A stretch of DNA of 64,000 bases. It comes from Pomphorhynchus laevis. Lineage: Eukaryota; Acanthocephala; Palaeacanthocephala; Echinorhynchida; Pomphorhynchidae. Both the position numbers and the translations under genes were made by a program. The DNA is taken from the NCBI GenBank assembly GCA_012934845.2, contig WNNJ02002222.1, forward strand, positions 170,955 to 234,954. The letters are read 5' to 3'. This document shows, one piece after another, positions 51,926 to 62,800 of the stretch (the first letter of the stretch is position 1; each line of letters starts with the position of its first letter). The notes beneath the pieces are model-generated. The model was not told the origin of the DNA and searched no databases. It saw only the letters and a program-made list of their open reading frames with translations.

Positions 51926-52800
51926 ATGTATTCTCTCATTTCACTTGGGTTGCCTGCGAGAATTGTTAAGAGGGTGGAGATATTGCTGTACACCAAGCGA
52001 TTTTATTACGAAGACGACCCTGATGCGCGTCAGTTCTACCCTATTACGGGTGTGGCCCAAGGATCCCCTCTTCCTCCTATCTTATTTCTTGCTGCTTTCA
52101 TCGAACTTTTTAAAATATTTAAATGTGAACAACATCTAGTGGTATACGCTGATGATACCACATTACTGTTCTCTGGACGCAGGTGCAAAGACGTAGTCTC
52201 GGACATCAGTCGTTTATTTTTAAGATTAAAAGACCAGTTAACCCTGTTCAATCTTATCTTAAACTCCGTAAAATCGCAAGTGGAAGTCTTCCATGGCGCC
52301 CTCAACAAAGCGAAAACTTAAGAGACTAGCATTCTCTGCTCTGTTCTTTATTTTGGTTAATCAACCACTTTCTACCTTCACGAGTCGAGTAAAATATTTG
52401 GGGTTCATCGTAACAGTGAACTGGTCGGCGAAAGCTGACTTGGATAGACTTAAACGTATCCGGAACAGATCTAGGTGGGTCCTAAAATAGGCCCAGCATC
52501 TATCATTGAATGTGAAAAACCAAGTGCGCCTCTGGGGTACTTGGGCTATCTCGGGATTAGTATTCTTCTCAAGAGAACGTCCATTAGAGCAAAGGCTAAT
52601 TTTACTCAAGCTCATCGTCTCTTGTTTACCCAGCATAGTCCGCATCGATTGGACTCTTCATGGGGGGGGGTTAAAGACCTCGGGTGGGTTAGTCAGAGGG
52701 CGGCGTGTTGGATTAGCTGGAAGGCTTAGATCCCACTGGATCTCAGGCCATGATGGTGCAAATATTTGGTTTTTTGACAATTTTTTCTAGTTTTCAATTT
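51926..52800 (+). mobile_element. LINE B copy 5, right piece
   Basis: Continues the RT interrupted at 48915: LGLPARIVKRVEILLYTKRF, ITGVAQGSPLPPILF and VVYADDTTLLFSGRR (to 52321), then a shifted frame with a VKYLGFIVTVNWSAKADLDR block and the C-terminal basic region to about 52740. Frameshifts near 52310 and 52490. A run of nine G at 52663-52671 suggests slippage. Confidence 0.88.
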
Positions 52801-52879
52801 TTTCTTTAATAGTATTTATTATTATTTATAAGAAATTTTGTTGTTATATATCAAAAAGCACTGTGTTTAACTCAACAAA

Positions 52880-53930
52880 ACACTATGAGTCAGAGACACG
52901 AATCTCCTTCCTTAAATTGCTATGGCCCATATCAATTTTTCAATGAGAATCTCTCACACTACGGTTCCATCCAGTTTAAACCTATTGACGCGACCCTGAA
53001 AATAGCAAACATCATACTTCATATAGATGGCAACGACAAAAACAGCCTATATAATCCATTCAAGATACACCATATTTTTTCATTAAAGGAAGAAAATGTT
53101 ACCAACTTTCTTTAGCATTCCGCAACACCACTGCGGGCAATGCCGAGCTGCTATCAAAATCTGCCGTTAACCCTTTTATGGGTTGTAATTTAAAATTCAA
53201 TCTGATTAATGTTAATGCCAAACATTTCCCCATTGCTACAAATGCGATAAGTGGGGGCATCGGGAATAAAGCTGTCACTCCCTGCTTGTGGTGTATGTAG
53301 TTTAAAGGACTTGGACCACTTTAAAGGTAAACAATGCACCAACCCTCAGCACTTCGCCAATTGTGGGGGAGATCACCCATCGTGGTCCAGGAAGTGCAGA
53401 GAATTCATGAATTATGCTAAGTGTCATGCCGATAGTATTCCTAACACCAGTTAACCGGGGTCCTTTGCTGGTGTTAGCAAAAGTAACTTGTCGGATCAGG
53501 ATTTTAATCGGACTTATTGATGAAAAACATCGTATAACTTTCAAGAAAATGGAGCTCATAACTACACTCGTGAATGCTCTTACTATGTCTCCTTTATCTT
53601 CTGAAATCACAATATTTGCTACCAAAAAACAAGGTGCCTAAGTACAAAACCCGGTCCATACCAGACTTTCCAAAAAAGGGAAGTTCTGGCAAGTTAAACC
53701 ACCGGTGTCGGAAAATGAAGATATTGTTCGGGGGCAACGGACCTCTTCTACTGAGCCCGGATGTGGGATGGAAGACCTTCCCACCTCTGATTCCAATTAA
53801 AGGAGGGATGTTCCCTTCCGGCTACTCTAAGCAATGGAAACTAGTCCAGATACTCTTTCACTGAATATTGTTCAGTGCAATTCGGGAGGTGCTTCAGCCC
53901 TTAGCCTTTTATCTGACAGAGGTTTGCTTG
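52880..53930 (+). mobile_element. LINE B copy 6, ORF1 and start of ORF2
   Basis: Plus-strand remnant: NFFNENLSHYGSIQFKPIDATLK-type N-terminal sequence (written here in part) near 52940, a CDKWGHRE-type knuckle near 53240, then NCGGDHPSWSRKC at about 53355-53400, and at 53840-53930 the ORF2 start (LNIVQCNSGGASALSLLSD). It is cut off after the first 35 endonuclease codons. Confidence 0.82.
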
Positions 53931-53949
53931 ACATCAATGGTGGATGTTA

Positions 53950-55060
53950 TATGTCGAGATGAATGTGTCAAAATACCTAGTCATAGCAATAGAAGTTATC
54001 ATTGAAATATCATGATCCGAAAAGTTTATAGAATTAAACTGTTGGCTAACGATAGAGTTGAATCGCCCGGAATATGTCCATGACGAAATGAAGTAACTGG
54101 AGTTGTCTTAATGATGTACCTCGCGTGCTTCTTACAATTCTTCATCTGCTTCTACAAGGATAGAATACCTCGATTTTGTTGGTAAGTTTGATGGCAATAA
54201 GTAAACTATCAGATGGAAATACACAGGGTCTATACTGTACTACGCAGCACTATATTACACTATACCAGTGTAGAACAACCGAATGTAAAAGAAACGCGTC
54301 AGCAAGAGATAAAGATTTGGATAGCAGATGGAATCATGCAAGGATGATGAGAAAATGAGTCATTACACTAACAATTATGAATCAATAACCGAAAGGTAAA
54401 ATTAGTTCAGTATTGGATTTACAAGAATTGATCACGTATATCAGCTATCATACGAACAGTGACGCGAATGAATGTGATGATAACATAAGAAAATAGAGGA
54501 TAGTCGAAGGCTTGACGGAGTTAGTAGATCTTATAAGATCATATCTACAAATTCACTTTCACATGAAGCTATGGCAATATAAATTAGTGCGATTTGATGG
54601 AGTCATATACCTGCTTACTAAACTTGGGTTTGGCCTATGCAGAGCTCCTCGGATAATGACGAAAATCCTAGAGGTATTTATTTTCGATTTGCGGAAAATT
54701 TTAAGCTAATTTTCCAGTAGCAGGATGGCTTTGATATGCATGCTTTTCTAAAGAGATTAGCACACGACAGCAAATTAAACAATTTGGTTGGAGGAGTTTC
54801 GTCAAAAGCTGTGAATATATTTAATCGACTCAAAACGGATGATCTAGTAAGCTAAATTAGGACTATACATATGGAAAGAATCGTATAGTTTGGTATGACG
54901 GCAGTAATTTGGTCATGGATGTGCGGCTGAACATTGCTGGTAGCTGTGTAGGTAAAGCGTATTTCGTATGGAACATAATAAAACTATGAAGCTAGATATT
55001 AAACCAGCACTATATAGAATATTATATCTCGGGAATTAAATAGCTTAAAATTTTCTAGAC
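53950..55060 (+). mobile_element. BEL/Pao-like LTR retrotransposon pol remnant
   Basis: Frame 54512-54709 reads TELVDLIRSYLQIHFHMKLW, LVRFDGVIYLLTKLGFGLCR and APRIMTKIL, matching the RT of Pao-type elements (VDL..AYLQI, LTRLGFGL..APRIM). Upstream is a KGKISSVLDLQELITYISYH block; downstream near 54890-54960 is an IVWYDGSNLVMDVRL and NIAGSCV block typical of the RNase H region. Stops and indels throughout. I see no LTRs, protease or integrase. Confidence 0.75.
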
Positions 55061-56855
55061 TTCTCAAGTCCATTTTCCATAAAGTCAATACCATAATCAT
55101 GTACAATAGACGTTTGCTCAAACATGTCAACCTCTTCAAGCAACGACCATCAAGTTACGAATTTGGCGTTATCCATCAGAAACGTAAATCCTTCAGAGAC
55201 ATATTATGCCAACTAAAGAATTGTTGACATATCAACAGACTTGAACGGATCGACCTGCCACCGTTCCAATGCGTTCGTTGAACATAAGAATGAGAAGACT
55301 AATTATGTTGTTTAATATAATAAAATTAAGAATGAGAAGACACAATGTTTTATGCAAGGAAGGTTATACTTGCATAAAAAGCCTATTGACTGAATAAATT
55401 AAACAAAATAAAATGAATCAAAGCAAACACAGAATTGGTTCTACTATCCGAAGCATTAATTAAATAAATAAATAATTAAATACATAAATTACATTTCTTC
55501 ATCTTCTTCGACTTTTTTGTATTTAATCAAAAAGTCGTCGTGATATCTTGTAGATCTGACGACGAACGCACTCGCGTACAAAAAATATTAAATAATATTT
55601 TAATAATAAATATATCTAAACATTTTTATGAACGGTTATTCGTTCATATTAAGTTATAAGAGTATATAAGACCTGTAAGTCTGTAAGAGTGGACGTAAGT
55701 CAGCAGGTTTATGAAATTAGGTGACATAATCTTGTTTAAACAGCTACTGTGGTGTAGCTGTGCAGAACTTTAGGTTCTTCAAACCCTATATGCTATTTAT
55801 ACTTGTTCAAAGCATCATTATTTTGGTATACCTTTTTCCTACCATTAATATTTTGCCTGTGGTGTATCTAAATTAAAATTGAAGTTAATCTTTATTATAC
55901 ACTACATGCTACTGGTTAAATTACAAAATGTACAACCGATTGGAATTCGACTCCTGAATATCTTCGGCAATATTGTATCACCAATTTGCTGATAGATCGT
56001 TACGAGTGTATTTTCGGACGCCTTGATATTCTTGTTTGTTTTATTTCTATATCAATATATCGAATTGATATGTAAACTTAAACCAAACACGTGACTTGAA
56101 GATGAGGCAGTCATCGAAAACTATCACTTTCAAAAAACACAGACGCATAATCCAGTACATTTCTCTAGAAAAATATAATTTTCAGCTACCATTAATATGA
56201 CGTTGTCGTGGTCTATATACGTCTATTTTACTAGGGAGCGTTCTTTTCCAATTTCGTCTAAAAATGACAACAGAAAATCGAAAAAACTACCGTTAAAATA
56301 TCCAATGCAGTTACTACTTAAAACGATTTCTAATATTTGAAATTGGGTTGAGGTTGCCTTCAGTTAAGCCACAATATGAATCCAATGGGTCGACCTTAAA
56401 TATCCATATAACTCTTTTCTGTTGTCAGTGCCGGACAGAAGCATTATAATAGAGCGTTGTTTTGGAAAAAAAAACAAAAAAATCAACATTTGTTTTTAAT
56501 TTACTTTTGTTCAAGAATGATGAGCTTCGCGCTGCTTTGCTATCCACAAAAGATTAACTGCGCTTTTTACCCCCGTGATGAATATAGAACCTGATTTCTA
56601 CAGCTGCTGTTTTGCTTGATATAAAGCGAAACACGGATTCCCAATACTTTTTTGTGATTTACTTTAGAAAAATAGATACAAATAATTGAGCCAAATTTAC
56701 TATAATAACGGACTTTATTCAACAACATTGCGAATACTGATTTCACCACAGACTACTTCTCTAATTATCTATAGCTACTTCTCTAATTTGTACAAAAATT
56801 GTTAAGCCCAAAAATATTAACATAAAAAGCTTCTTTAAAGCTAATAATATATTGT
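55060..56855. other. Unassigned sequence upstream of the TSC22-type exon
   Basis: 55060-55320 is less A+T-rich and may be more of the retrotransposon, but no domain is recognisable. The remainder is A+T-rich and featureless to me. A promoter could lie near 56800 but nothing specific identifies it. Confidence 0.4.
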
Positions 56856-56859
56856 AAAT

Positions 56860-57514
56860 ATGCGAGAAACTAACGGTAACAATGCATTTATTTCATTTGG
56901 CGATGACGATCATTCTTTAAACATTTGTACAGACGACAGTTCAAATACAGTGCCGTCGGAATATGATGTTACTTTCCAAATACTACGTGTTTCAGACAGT
57001 AAAATAAATACTATTGAGTCTTCCTCCTCGATTTCTACTTATGTCAATCGATCACAACAAGACAATACTGCGAATTGCGTGCCGACTGCTGTGATTATAA
57101 CATCTGCTACCTTAAAAACACCAATGGAAAATGTATTACCTCCCCAGTCCTTATCATCAAACGTTGCTGCTAGCAGCAATGTTAGCACGCTGGAAAGTGA
57201 TCGTTTATCTCGAATTGTAGAGGATGATAGGGTTGCTTCGAATGTGGACAAGAAAACAGCTTATCCACATAGTTCAGTAATTACTAGCAATACCTGTGAT
57301 CATTGCGGTACTTTGGGGAATGTCACTACTGATTACAGTCAAGTCAGCTTGCTGAACGAATTGACTGCTGGTAGTACTGAAGCAATGCAAGACAGCTCCT
57401 CTTCTATAACTAATCGGTTTAGATTTATCAAAGTGGATCGATCATATACTCGTGGACGGTGGAAATGTGACGACTATGCAGATTCGGATCAGTCATTAGT
57501 CAGCAAGGAATCCG
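56860..57514 (+). CDS. TSC22-domain family (bunched-like) long-isoform 5' coding exon
   Basis: An open frame from ATG 56860 encodes a Ser/Thr-rich, low-complexity protein ending with NRFRFIKVDRSYTRGRWKCD at residues 185-204, then DYADSD. This is the conserved motif (SRF.VV..D...  .RGRW.C.D) of long TSC22D and Drosophila bunched isoforms, near the end of their large first exon. The exon probably ends at the donor TCCG|GTAAAT (GT at 57515-57516). The frame runs on to 57681, but that part reads into intron and then LINE DNA. The leucine-zipper TSC22 domain should be in downstream exons; none was found before 64000. Long TSC22 proteins regulate growth and cell-volume signalling. Confidence 0.8.
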
Positions 57515-57520
57515 GTAAAT
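57515..57520 (+). promoter_or_regulatory. Candidate 5' splice site of the TSC22-type exon
   Basis: G|GTAAAT fits the donor consensus and falls shortly after the conserved RGRW motif, where long TSC22 first exons usually end. Confidence 0.55.
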
Positions 57521-57639
57521 TTAATTTATGCGAAAATTACTGTAAAAATTCATATAGCTTTTTTAATATTAATATTAAAAACATTTTTAATAGTAATATT
57601 AATATTAAAACTAGAAGCTCTTTGCTTTTAGTTTTGTGT

Positions 57640-57800
57640 TTAGAATCGAATAGAATTTATTTAGAGTGGCCTTTGTGGTAAAATAGAACCATTTACAGGC
57701 CCACTATAAAAATTAAAATACAAGTTTACGTCCGATGAATGTTTGAACTTGTATGTAGAGTTATTGAATTGATTGTTTAAGTTTATTTAGGATTTATAAA
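57640..57800 (-). mobile_element. 3' end of LINE A (copy-1 subfamily), antisense in the intron
   Basis: The minus strand matches 5880-6030: CAATTCAATAACTCTAC, AAACATTCATCGGACGTAAA, TTTATAGTGGGC, ATGGTTCTATTTTACCA, then CCACTCTAAATAAATTCTAT. The LINE tail lies at the left end (about 57640), so it is a 5'-truncated insertion of about 160 bp just downstream of the candidate donor. It creates the last part of the spurious open frame. Confidence 0.88.
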
Positions 57801-59030
57801 AATTTAATTTTTGATACTAGATATTTAAATAGGATTGCTTCTATGTACACTTATATTTGACTAATCTAACGCGTTCTAAATTGTTTAAATTGTGAAATAT
57901 TTTGTTGAATTTTAAGATTTGATTTTCTAATCTAATATTAACAACTGTGAAATAACCAAGTTTGCATGTATAAGTTTACGAAACTTAACAAGGTGAGCGA
58001 ATATTTGAGAATTTCAAAGTACGAGTTCTTCGATCGCCAATCATGCATTCTGAATAGATCACGACGTTAACATTGTAATAGTAATCTATGATATTGATGC
58101 AGATTTGACTCACTTTACATTAAAATTGATAGTGCCGTTACGATTTAAACGATTTTTTTGACAGCCTGCGTTAATCCTAAAAACGGTCTCACGACGCTTT
58201 TATTTGTTTTCGTATATAGGACTCAGATTATGGTATATTCCAAGACATTTTACACCATAGTTCCCTTGCTTTGAAGATTTTTGTATATACGAGGAGCGAG
58301 TGAAACCATCTTTCACTGCACGAAAGCATTGTTCCAGTATATGCTTAAAATTTCTGACAATGAATAGATTACGAAAATTTATTTAGCACGACAGCTATTT
58401 GCTATGAAGCGATCGCTATTCGTTGTGAATTAAAAACATTGATCGTAGTAACTTTGGTTCAGACCTTGAACCACATTTCTAAGTTCACGTTATAAACACA
58501 CGTTATTGTTTAAATTCAACTGAATACTAAATGTTCGCGTCTGTCTTAATATGCATTGCTTAACGTGGATTATAGATGTGAATAGCTTCTTGTTTCAGTT
58601 TCAATTTTATCTGCCTTATTTGTCATGGGTAGTATTTTTATTTGACATGGCCACCTCTCATCTGATTTTCAAAATACCAAAAGTACACTAATTCACATGA
58701 ATTAAATATATAATTCATTTGAATACTATAGGTAGTGAATTACTATAGGTAGATATCGTAATCAATATGTTACTTATCAATCAATTTACATTTTTTGAGG
58801 TTTTTTAAAGACTTGATAAAACGCCATGCTAAGATACGTAAGATCACTTGAATAGAATATATAGCGTGAAATAAATCTTGGTTCTTAAATTTTCTTAAAA
58901 AATTATACGCATTTATAGAATATCTCCAGAAAGTAGACAATTAGAGCATTTTGCCTTAATTTAATAATTTCGGTTTGTCAACAAATATAAATGGTATTTT
59001 TTAAATAATTAAAAACAAAAGCAATCACAA
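57800..59030. other. Unassigned A+T-rich sequence, probably TSC22-gene intron
   Basis: No coding or repeat signal recognised. The direct repeat AATACTATAGGTAG / AATTACTATAGGTAG at 58721-58750 is local. Confidence 0.45.
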
Positions 59031-59035
59031 AGAGA

Positions 59036-59430
59036 TTTTTTTAATATTTTGGCACTCTTTGACGTTGCCTTCAGGATTAACTGAAACAATAATTTACAGC
59101 TAAACGAACACGCTATAATGTTAGTAATTTAAAATCATTTTAAGCGCTCAATTTGGTTTTGATTGTTTGAATATTACGTATTTAATTGTTCGTTTATCCC
59201 CAATTACTTTTGGATTCAATTATTTCTACATTTTTAAAGTTAACGTCACGGACAGTGTCAAGGGCATGACCCACCTGTTTCGATTTAAATATTGTATAAG
59301 AGTTTTTTATGTTCACTAATGCGGTTAGTAATCTTTCCCTCTTTTGTTCGATGTAGCAACTATTACATTAACTAAAATCAACCCTATAAACCTTGCACAA
59401 TCCCTCAAACTTATTTCATATGAATGACCT
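59036..59430 (-). mobile_element. Penelope-like element 3' part: GIY-YIG domain plus hammerhead
   Basis: Minus strand, in two frames with stops: KITNRISEHKK, then VGHALDTVRDVNFKNVEIIE and SKSNWG, matching the GIY-YIG endonuclease region of PLEs (RI.EHK, ..H..., F.N..I...). About 90 bp downstream on the same strand is a hammerhead motif (59080-59041). The order ORF then hammerhead-bearing terminal repeat is the expected PLE 3' end. Confidence 0.76.
59041..59080 (-). ncRNA. PLE-type small hammerhead, short CUGAAG core
   Basis: Minus strand: CCTGAAGGCAACGTCAAAGA, GTGCC, AAAATATT. Stem II GGCA/TGCC is clear and the AUAU palindrome is present. Two bases appear lost from the CUGANGA strand and GAAA reads AAAA, so it is probably inactive. 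Confidence 0.6.
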
Positions 59431-59599
59431 AATATTTGACCATATATTTTTCAGGAAGTTTATTAATGCGAGGAAGCGAAAATATATTTTTAGCTGACTT
59501 GGACCTAATTATACCTTAACGCTATTTTGTTTGTAATTTTCTTTAATGACATTATGAATCGTTCTACACGGCGTGGAAATTGGAGACTTAGAGATACTC

Positions 59600-59900
59600 A
59601 AAGGAGCTCATGAGCTCAAGACATTTGACGCACATATATTTCCAGCCGTATTTCGACTATCGAATAAAACTATCAAAATTTGGAATACACTACCCGAGTC
59701 ATTTACTTCTCTCACTGTTTCGTCAAATTCAAGCGACAACTGAAATCGTGGATTGCATGTGATGAAAGAATCGAACTTTGATTGAATTAGCCTTGGACAT
59801 ATTTTAATTAAAACGTCTTTATTGTTGAATAGATCAGGCAAAGCTGCCCTTGTTTGTAATAATCTTTTATATAAATTAATAACTATCGATTTATTATTTT
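59600..59900 (+). mobile_element. LINE C-terminal fragment, unclassified
   Basis: The plus strand encodes FRLSNKTIKIWNTLPESFTS, then after a frameshift FVKFKRQLKSWIACDERIEL and a stop. The WN.LP...  ..F...LK.W pattern is the C-terminal end of CR1/L2/RTE-type LINE ORF2. The 3' end is a short TTTATTATTTTAATTTATTA tail. It does not closely match A, B, C or D as preserved here. Confidence 0.65.
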
Positions 59901-60224
59901 AATTTATTACAATTAATTTATTCCAATTACTTCGAATAAAATGTTTATATAACTGATTTTGTTTTGGGATCTGTCCACGAAACAATGTTTTATCTGATCT
60001 TATTCAAATACATTCCAATGCGTAGGTGTTACAAAATTATAAAATGAGCAGTTTATTATAAAATAATAAACTGTTACAAAATTATAAAATGAGCAGATTA
60101 CTGATATTAAGAAAAAACGATCACGTTTGCAAATTAATCATATCAATTTCTTAACACTACATGTTGTAGAATTAAGAAATGTGTCATTTAGTGTCATAAA
60201 AAATATGTCTTTATAGTAGAAATA

Positions 60225-60300
60225 TAATAATTATATTATAATAATTATAATAATTATAATAATTATTAATTATAGCATTAATTATTAATCATTATTATGA
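60225..60300. repeat. (TAATTA)n-type low-complexity tract
   Basis: Repeats of TTATAATAA and ATAATTATTAAT with a CTAGCAAGCTAG palindrome just after it (60302-60313). Confidence 0.8.
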
Positions 60301-60329
60301 TCTAGCAAGCTAGATCATCATCTGTACAC

Positions 60330-60735
60330 TTTACCAGTTAATACGCAAACGAGTTGGCAGTCTCCGTGTGCTTCTAAACACCCCCTCGTTAGGAGGGTTT
60401 TTTTACACGGATATCACGACAAGTTTTGTCGCACTCGCATACCTGTCCATAAACGTGGAGTTTCGTGTGTGTTTTTTCTGTGGTGATAGATGTGAGTCTT
60501 TATCCCACGTATTTGAGTGCCCGGTGTTAGCGCAAAAATCTTTGAAGGAGATCGATAGGTTAAGTTTACGGCTAACCTGATAAACCTGCTAAATTTCTTT
60601 TGCCTGTTGGGAACTAGCGGTGGACTATCAAATATTGATATTATCTCAAATGAAGTCGTTGCACAATGTTTTATTTAATTTCTTTCATTTGGCCAAGTCG
60701 AGAGACGCAGTGCCCTAATAAATTTCCTCTACATT
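60330..60735 (+). mobile_element. LINE 3' end with C-terminal zinc motif
   Basis: Frame 60368-60580 encodes RVCFFCGDRCESLSHVFECP. CX2C followed by H and C is the C-terminal CCHC motif seen after RT in I, R1 and related LINEs (C..CG..E...H....C). A (TTA)n tract begins at about 60735, a common LINE tail type. No upstream RT remains. Confidence 0.7.
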
Positions 60736-60870
60736 ATTATTATTATAATAATTATATTAAATATAATAGAAATATTATATTAAATATTATAAATATTTAT
60801 ATTATTAATTATTTAATATTAATGTTAAATATTTATAAATATTAAAATAATATAATATTATAGTAGATCA
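60735..60870. repeat. (ATT)n/(TTA)n low-complexity tract
   Basis: Begins ATTATTATTATTATAATAAT and decays into ATATTAAAT repeats. Interpreted as the expanded tail of the preceding LINE fragment. Confidence 0.8.
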
Positions 60871-61024
60871 TATTATATTCTTACATTTTACATTATAAGA
60901 TATTTTATAAGTTAAGATTTTTATAATTTATAATTTTGCTCAAAAGCGACTGCAAAATATGAATTTTTATAATATTCATATAATAAATTCTGGATTATTC
61001 ATATAATCCAGTATTTTAATGGGA

Positions 61025-61125
61025 CGATTAATAGAAAATCATGTTTTAGATTAACGGTCATTAGAAGGACTGGTATTAATCAGGTTTCGCCCCTGTTTAT
61101 CAGCTCAGCATAACAGTCTAGCTTT
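61025..61125 (-). repeat. Diverged family M core, copy 4
   Basis: Minus strand GTTATGCTGAGCTGATAAAC, AGGGGCGAAACCTGATTAAT, then CTTCTAATGACC. It parallels the family M core (GGGGCCGAAACCTGATAGCA, CTCCTGATGACC). CTGATGA reads CTAATGA, so it is inactive. Flanks are unrelated. Confidence 0.6.
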
Positions 61126-61659
61126 GTGTTTTTCAAAGCTACGTAGTTTTGCCGAGCTTTATTAAGTTGCTACTTGCAACATTGTTTTGCCTTTAATTCA
61201 AGCGTAAAGTTTCATATGAAAGCATTGTAGCTTTCCAGGGAATTTTAAAATTTTAAAATTTATTTTAGAATTTTAAAATATACGATTATATTTCAAGAAT
61301 GCAGTACTCATGTTGCTCATTATTGTGAATATTGTTAATAGCGGAGGGTGATAACCTACATATGCATATAAGCTGACAGCTTACTCAATTACTACCTTTT
61401 TCTACATATTTCGTACTATTAACTGATTGTACAAATCCTGTAGGATAAATTTTAAAACTCTTTATAGTTATACTCTTTATGATTTTCTTCAAAATCATTT
61501 AAATAATTTAATAAATACATATTTTAAACTAGCTATAAAAATAACATCAAGCAGAAAATTGTAAAATATATAAATCAACACAATAATATAAAGAATAAAT
61601 TTAAACTCTTAAGTGACAAATTTTAATGGATGGATAATAAATAATATACTTTGTATTAG

Positions 61660-62010
61660 AATAAGAAACTAGATAGTTTTATTAGAGGAAATACATCATT
61701 AGCATGTATTTGGCCCCGCTGCTATGCTGGGTAGATGAATTAGGAACCAAAACCTGATAGCATAGCAGTTCCTCCTGATGACCTCTAATTCTTATTCTGA
61801 TACAACGTCTGTTATTTATTAGTCAATTCATAAAAATGACTTTTTTTAAATTTCAATTTTTATTTTAATTTGATATAAATTATAGAAAATCTAAAAACAA
61901 TTATTAATTTTATTATTTAATTATTACTTTTTGATTTAGCATTATTATGTTTTGTTTAGTGTATAATTAAATTAAATACGTAGACTCAGTTAGCTGATTT
62001 GATTTCTTTA
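61660..62010 (+). repeat. Repeat family M, copy 2
   Basis: Reverse-complement match of 19733-20099 along nearly its whole length, from TAGAATAAGAAACTAGATAG to AATACGTAGACTCAGTTAGC. The best evidence that M is a discrete dispersed element rather than part of the ONECUT gene. Confidence 0.88.
61719..61788 (+). ncRNA. Permuted reversed-order hammerhead-like module, family M copy 2
   Basis: Stem III CTGCTATGCTGGGT (61719-61732) pairs with ACCTGATAGCATAGCAG (61752-61768) over at least 13 bases; A61733 precedes the cut; CTGATGA 61775-61781 with CCTCTAA after it. Stem I (GATGAA with TTCCTC) and the GAAA strand (AAAA) have decayed relative to copy 1. Confidence 0.45.
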
Positions 62011-62204
62011 TTGGTTCTAACAAAGAGACATTATTTGCTTGTCGATATTATTATATGTCAATATTATTTGACAATATTATCATGCCGACACATAGTCGAT
62101 TCAAAGTCGATATCTGAAAAATCAACACTAAATCCAGAATCTCTTTTCATTTTCGATTAGATAGTTTTAAAGGAATAAAGAAGAACAAATTACCTTTTAT
62201 TTAA

Positions 62205-62250
62205 CATTACAATATTTCGATAACTCCTGCTATCATGGTGATCATTTCCT
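62205..62250 (-). ncRNA. Decayed PLE-type hammerhead, left arm
   Basis: Minus strand ATAGC AGGA GTTAT as stem II, CGAAATATTG with intact GAAA and AUAU. The CUGANGA strand is lost. Confidence 0.5.
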
Positions 62251-62469
62251 GCTATTATCATATTATGCTATCCTGATGTATCTTTGCATCATCAAGATAT
62301 CTCTTCCTACCCCAATGATGATAGCAGAAAATAAATAATTTCATTATTTTATAACTATCTAATCGAAAATGGAAGGAGATTACGAATTACATATTAAAAT
62401 ATTAAAAAATTTTAATATTTTTATTTTTAAAATATTTTTTAAAAATAAAGGGGCTAGATTTAAATTTTT

Positions 62470-62512
62470 TTAATCCTGATGGTGATAGCAGGAGTTATCG
62501 AAATATTGTTCT
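62470..62512 (+). ncRNA. PLE-type small hammerhead, right arm
   Basis: CTGATGG (62476-62482; last A of CUGANGA changed to G), stem II GATAGC/GTTATC with an AGGA loop, CGAAATATTG. GAAA and the AUAU palindrome are intact. Confidence 0.6.
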
Positions 62513-62649
62513 GTCAAATAAAGAGTAATTGTTTCTTCTTTGTCCCTTTAAAGCTATTTAATTAAGTTTATGCTAACTAATAGTCAATGTAATAGTACAA
62601 ACAGTTTATAAAATCATTTATATATAATTCAGTAATGATTAATGTTATC

Positions 62650-62800
62650 AAAATAAAACACATCTTAAGTGCATAATAAAATTAATAATTGTTTTTAGAT
62701 TTACTATAATTTAAATCAATTTAATATAATAAATTGTTTAATATTTAATCATATATAAATATTTTATTTCACATAACTGAGTCTACGTATTTTGTATTCC
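62650..62800 (-). repeat. Family M end fragment, copy 3
   Basis: GTTTTTAGATTTACTATAAT near 62691 and CATAACTGAGTCTACGTATT near 62774 match the AT-rich half of family M (19733-19870). The ribozyme-like core is missing. Confidence 0.65.

Larger units (their letters stand above)
62150..62570. mobile_element. Inverted PLE-type terminal repeats
   Basis: The left arm 62160-62250 and right arm 62470-62565 are reverse complements (GTTTTAAAGGAATAAAGAAG and CTTCTTTGTCCCTTTAAAGC; AATATTTCGATAACTCCTGC and GCAGGAGTTATCGAAATATT). The centre repeats part of the arm (ATGATGATAGCAGAAAATAA near 62317). No RT or GIY-YIG sequence lies inside, so it is non-autonomous or a deletion product. Confidence 0.75.

Noticed and set aside
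57515-57681. C-terminal 55 residues of the TSC22-type frame
   Set aside because: They follow a good donor site and the last part is antisense LINE sequence.
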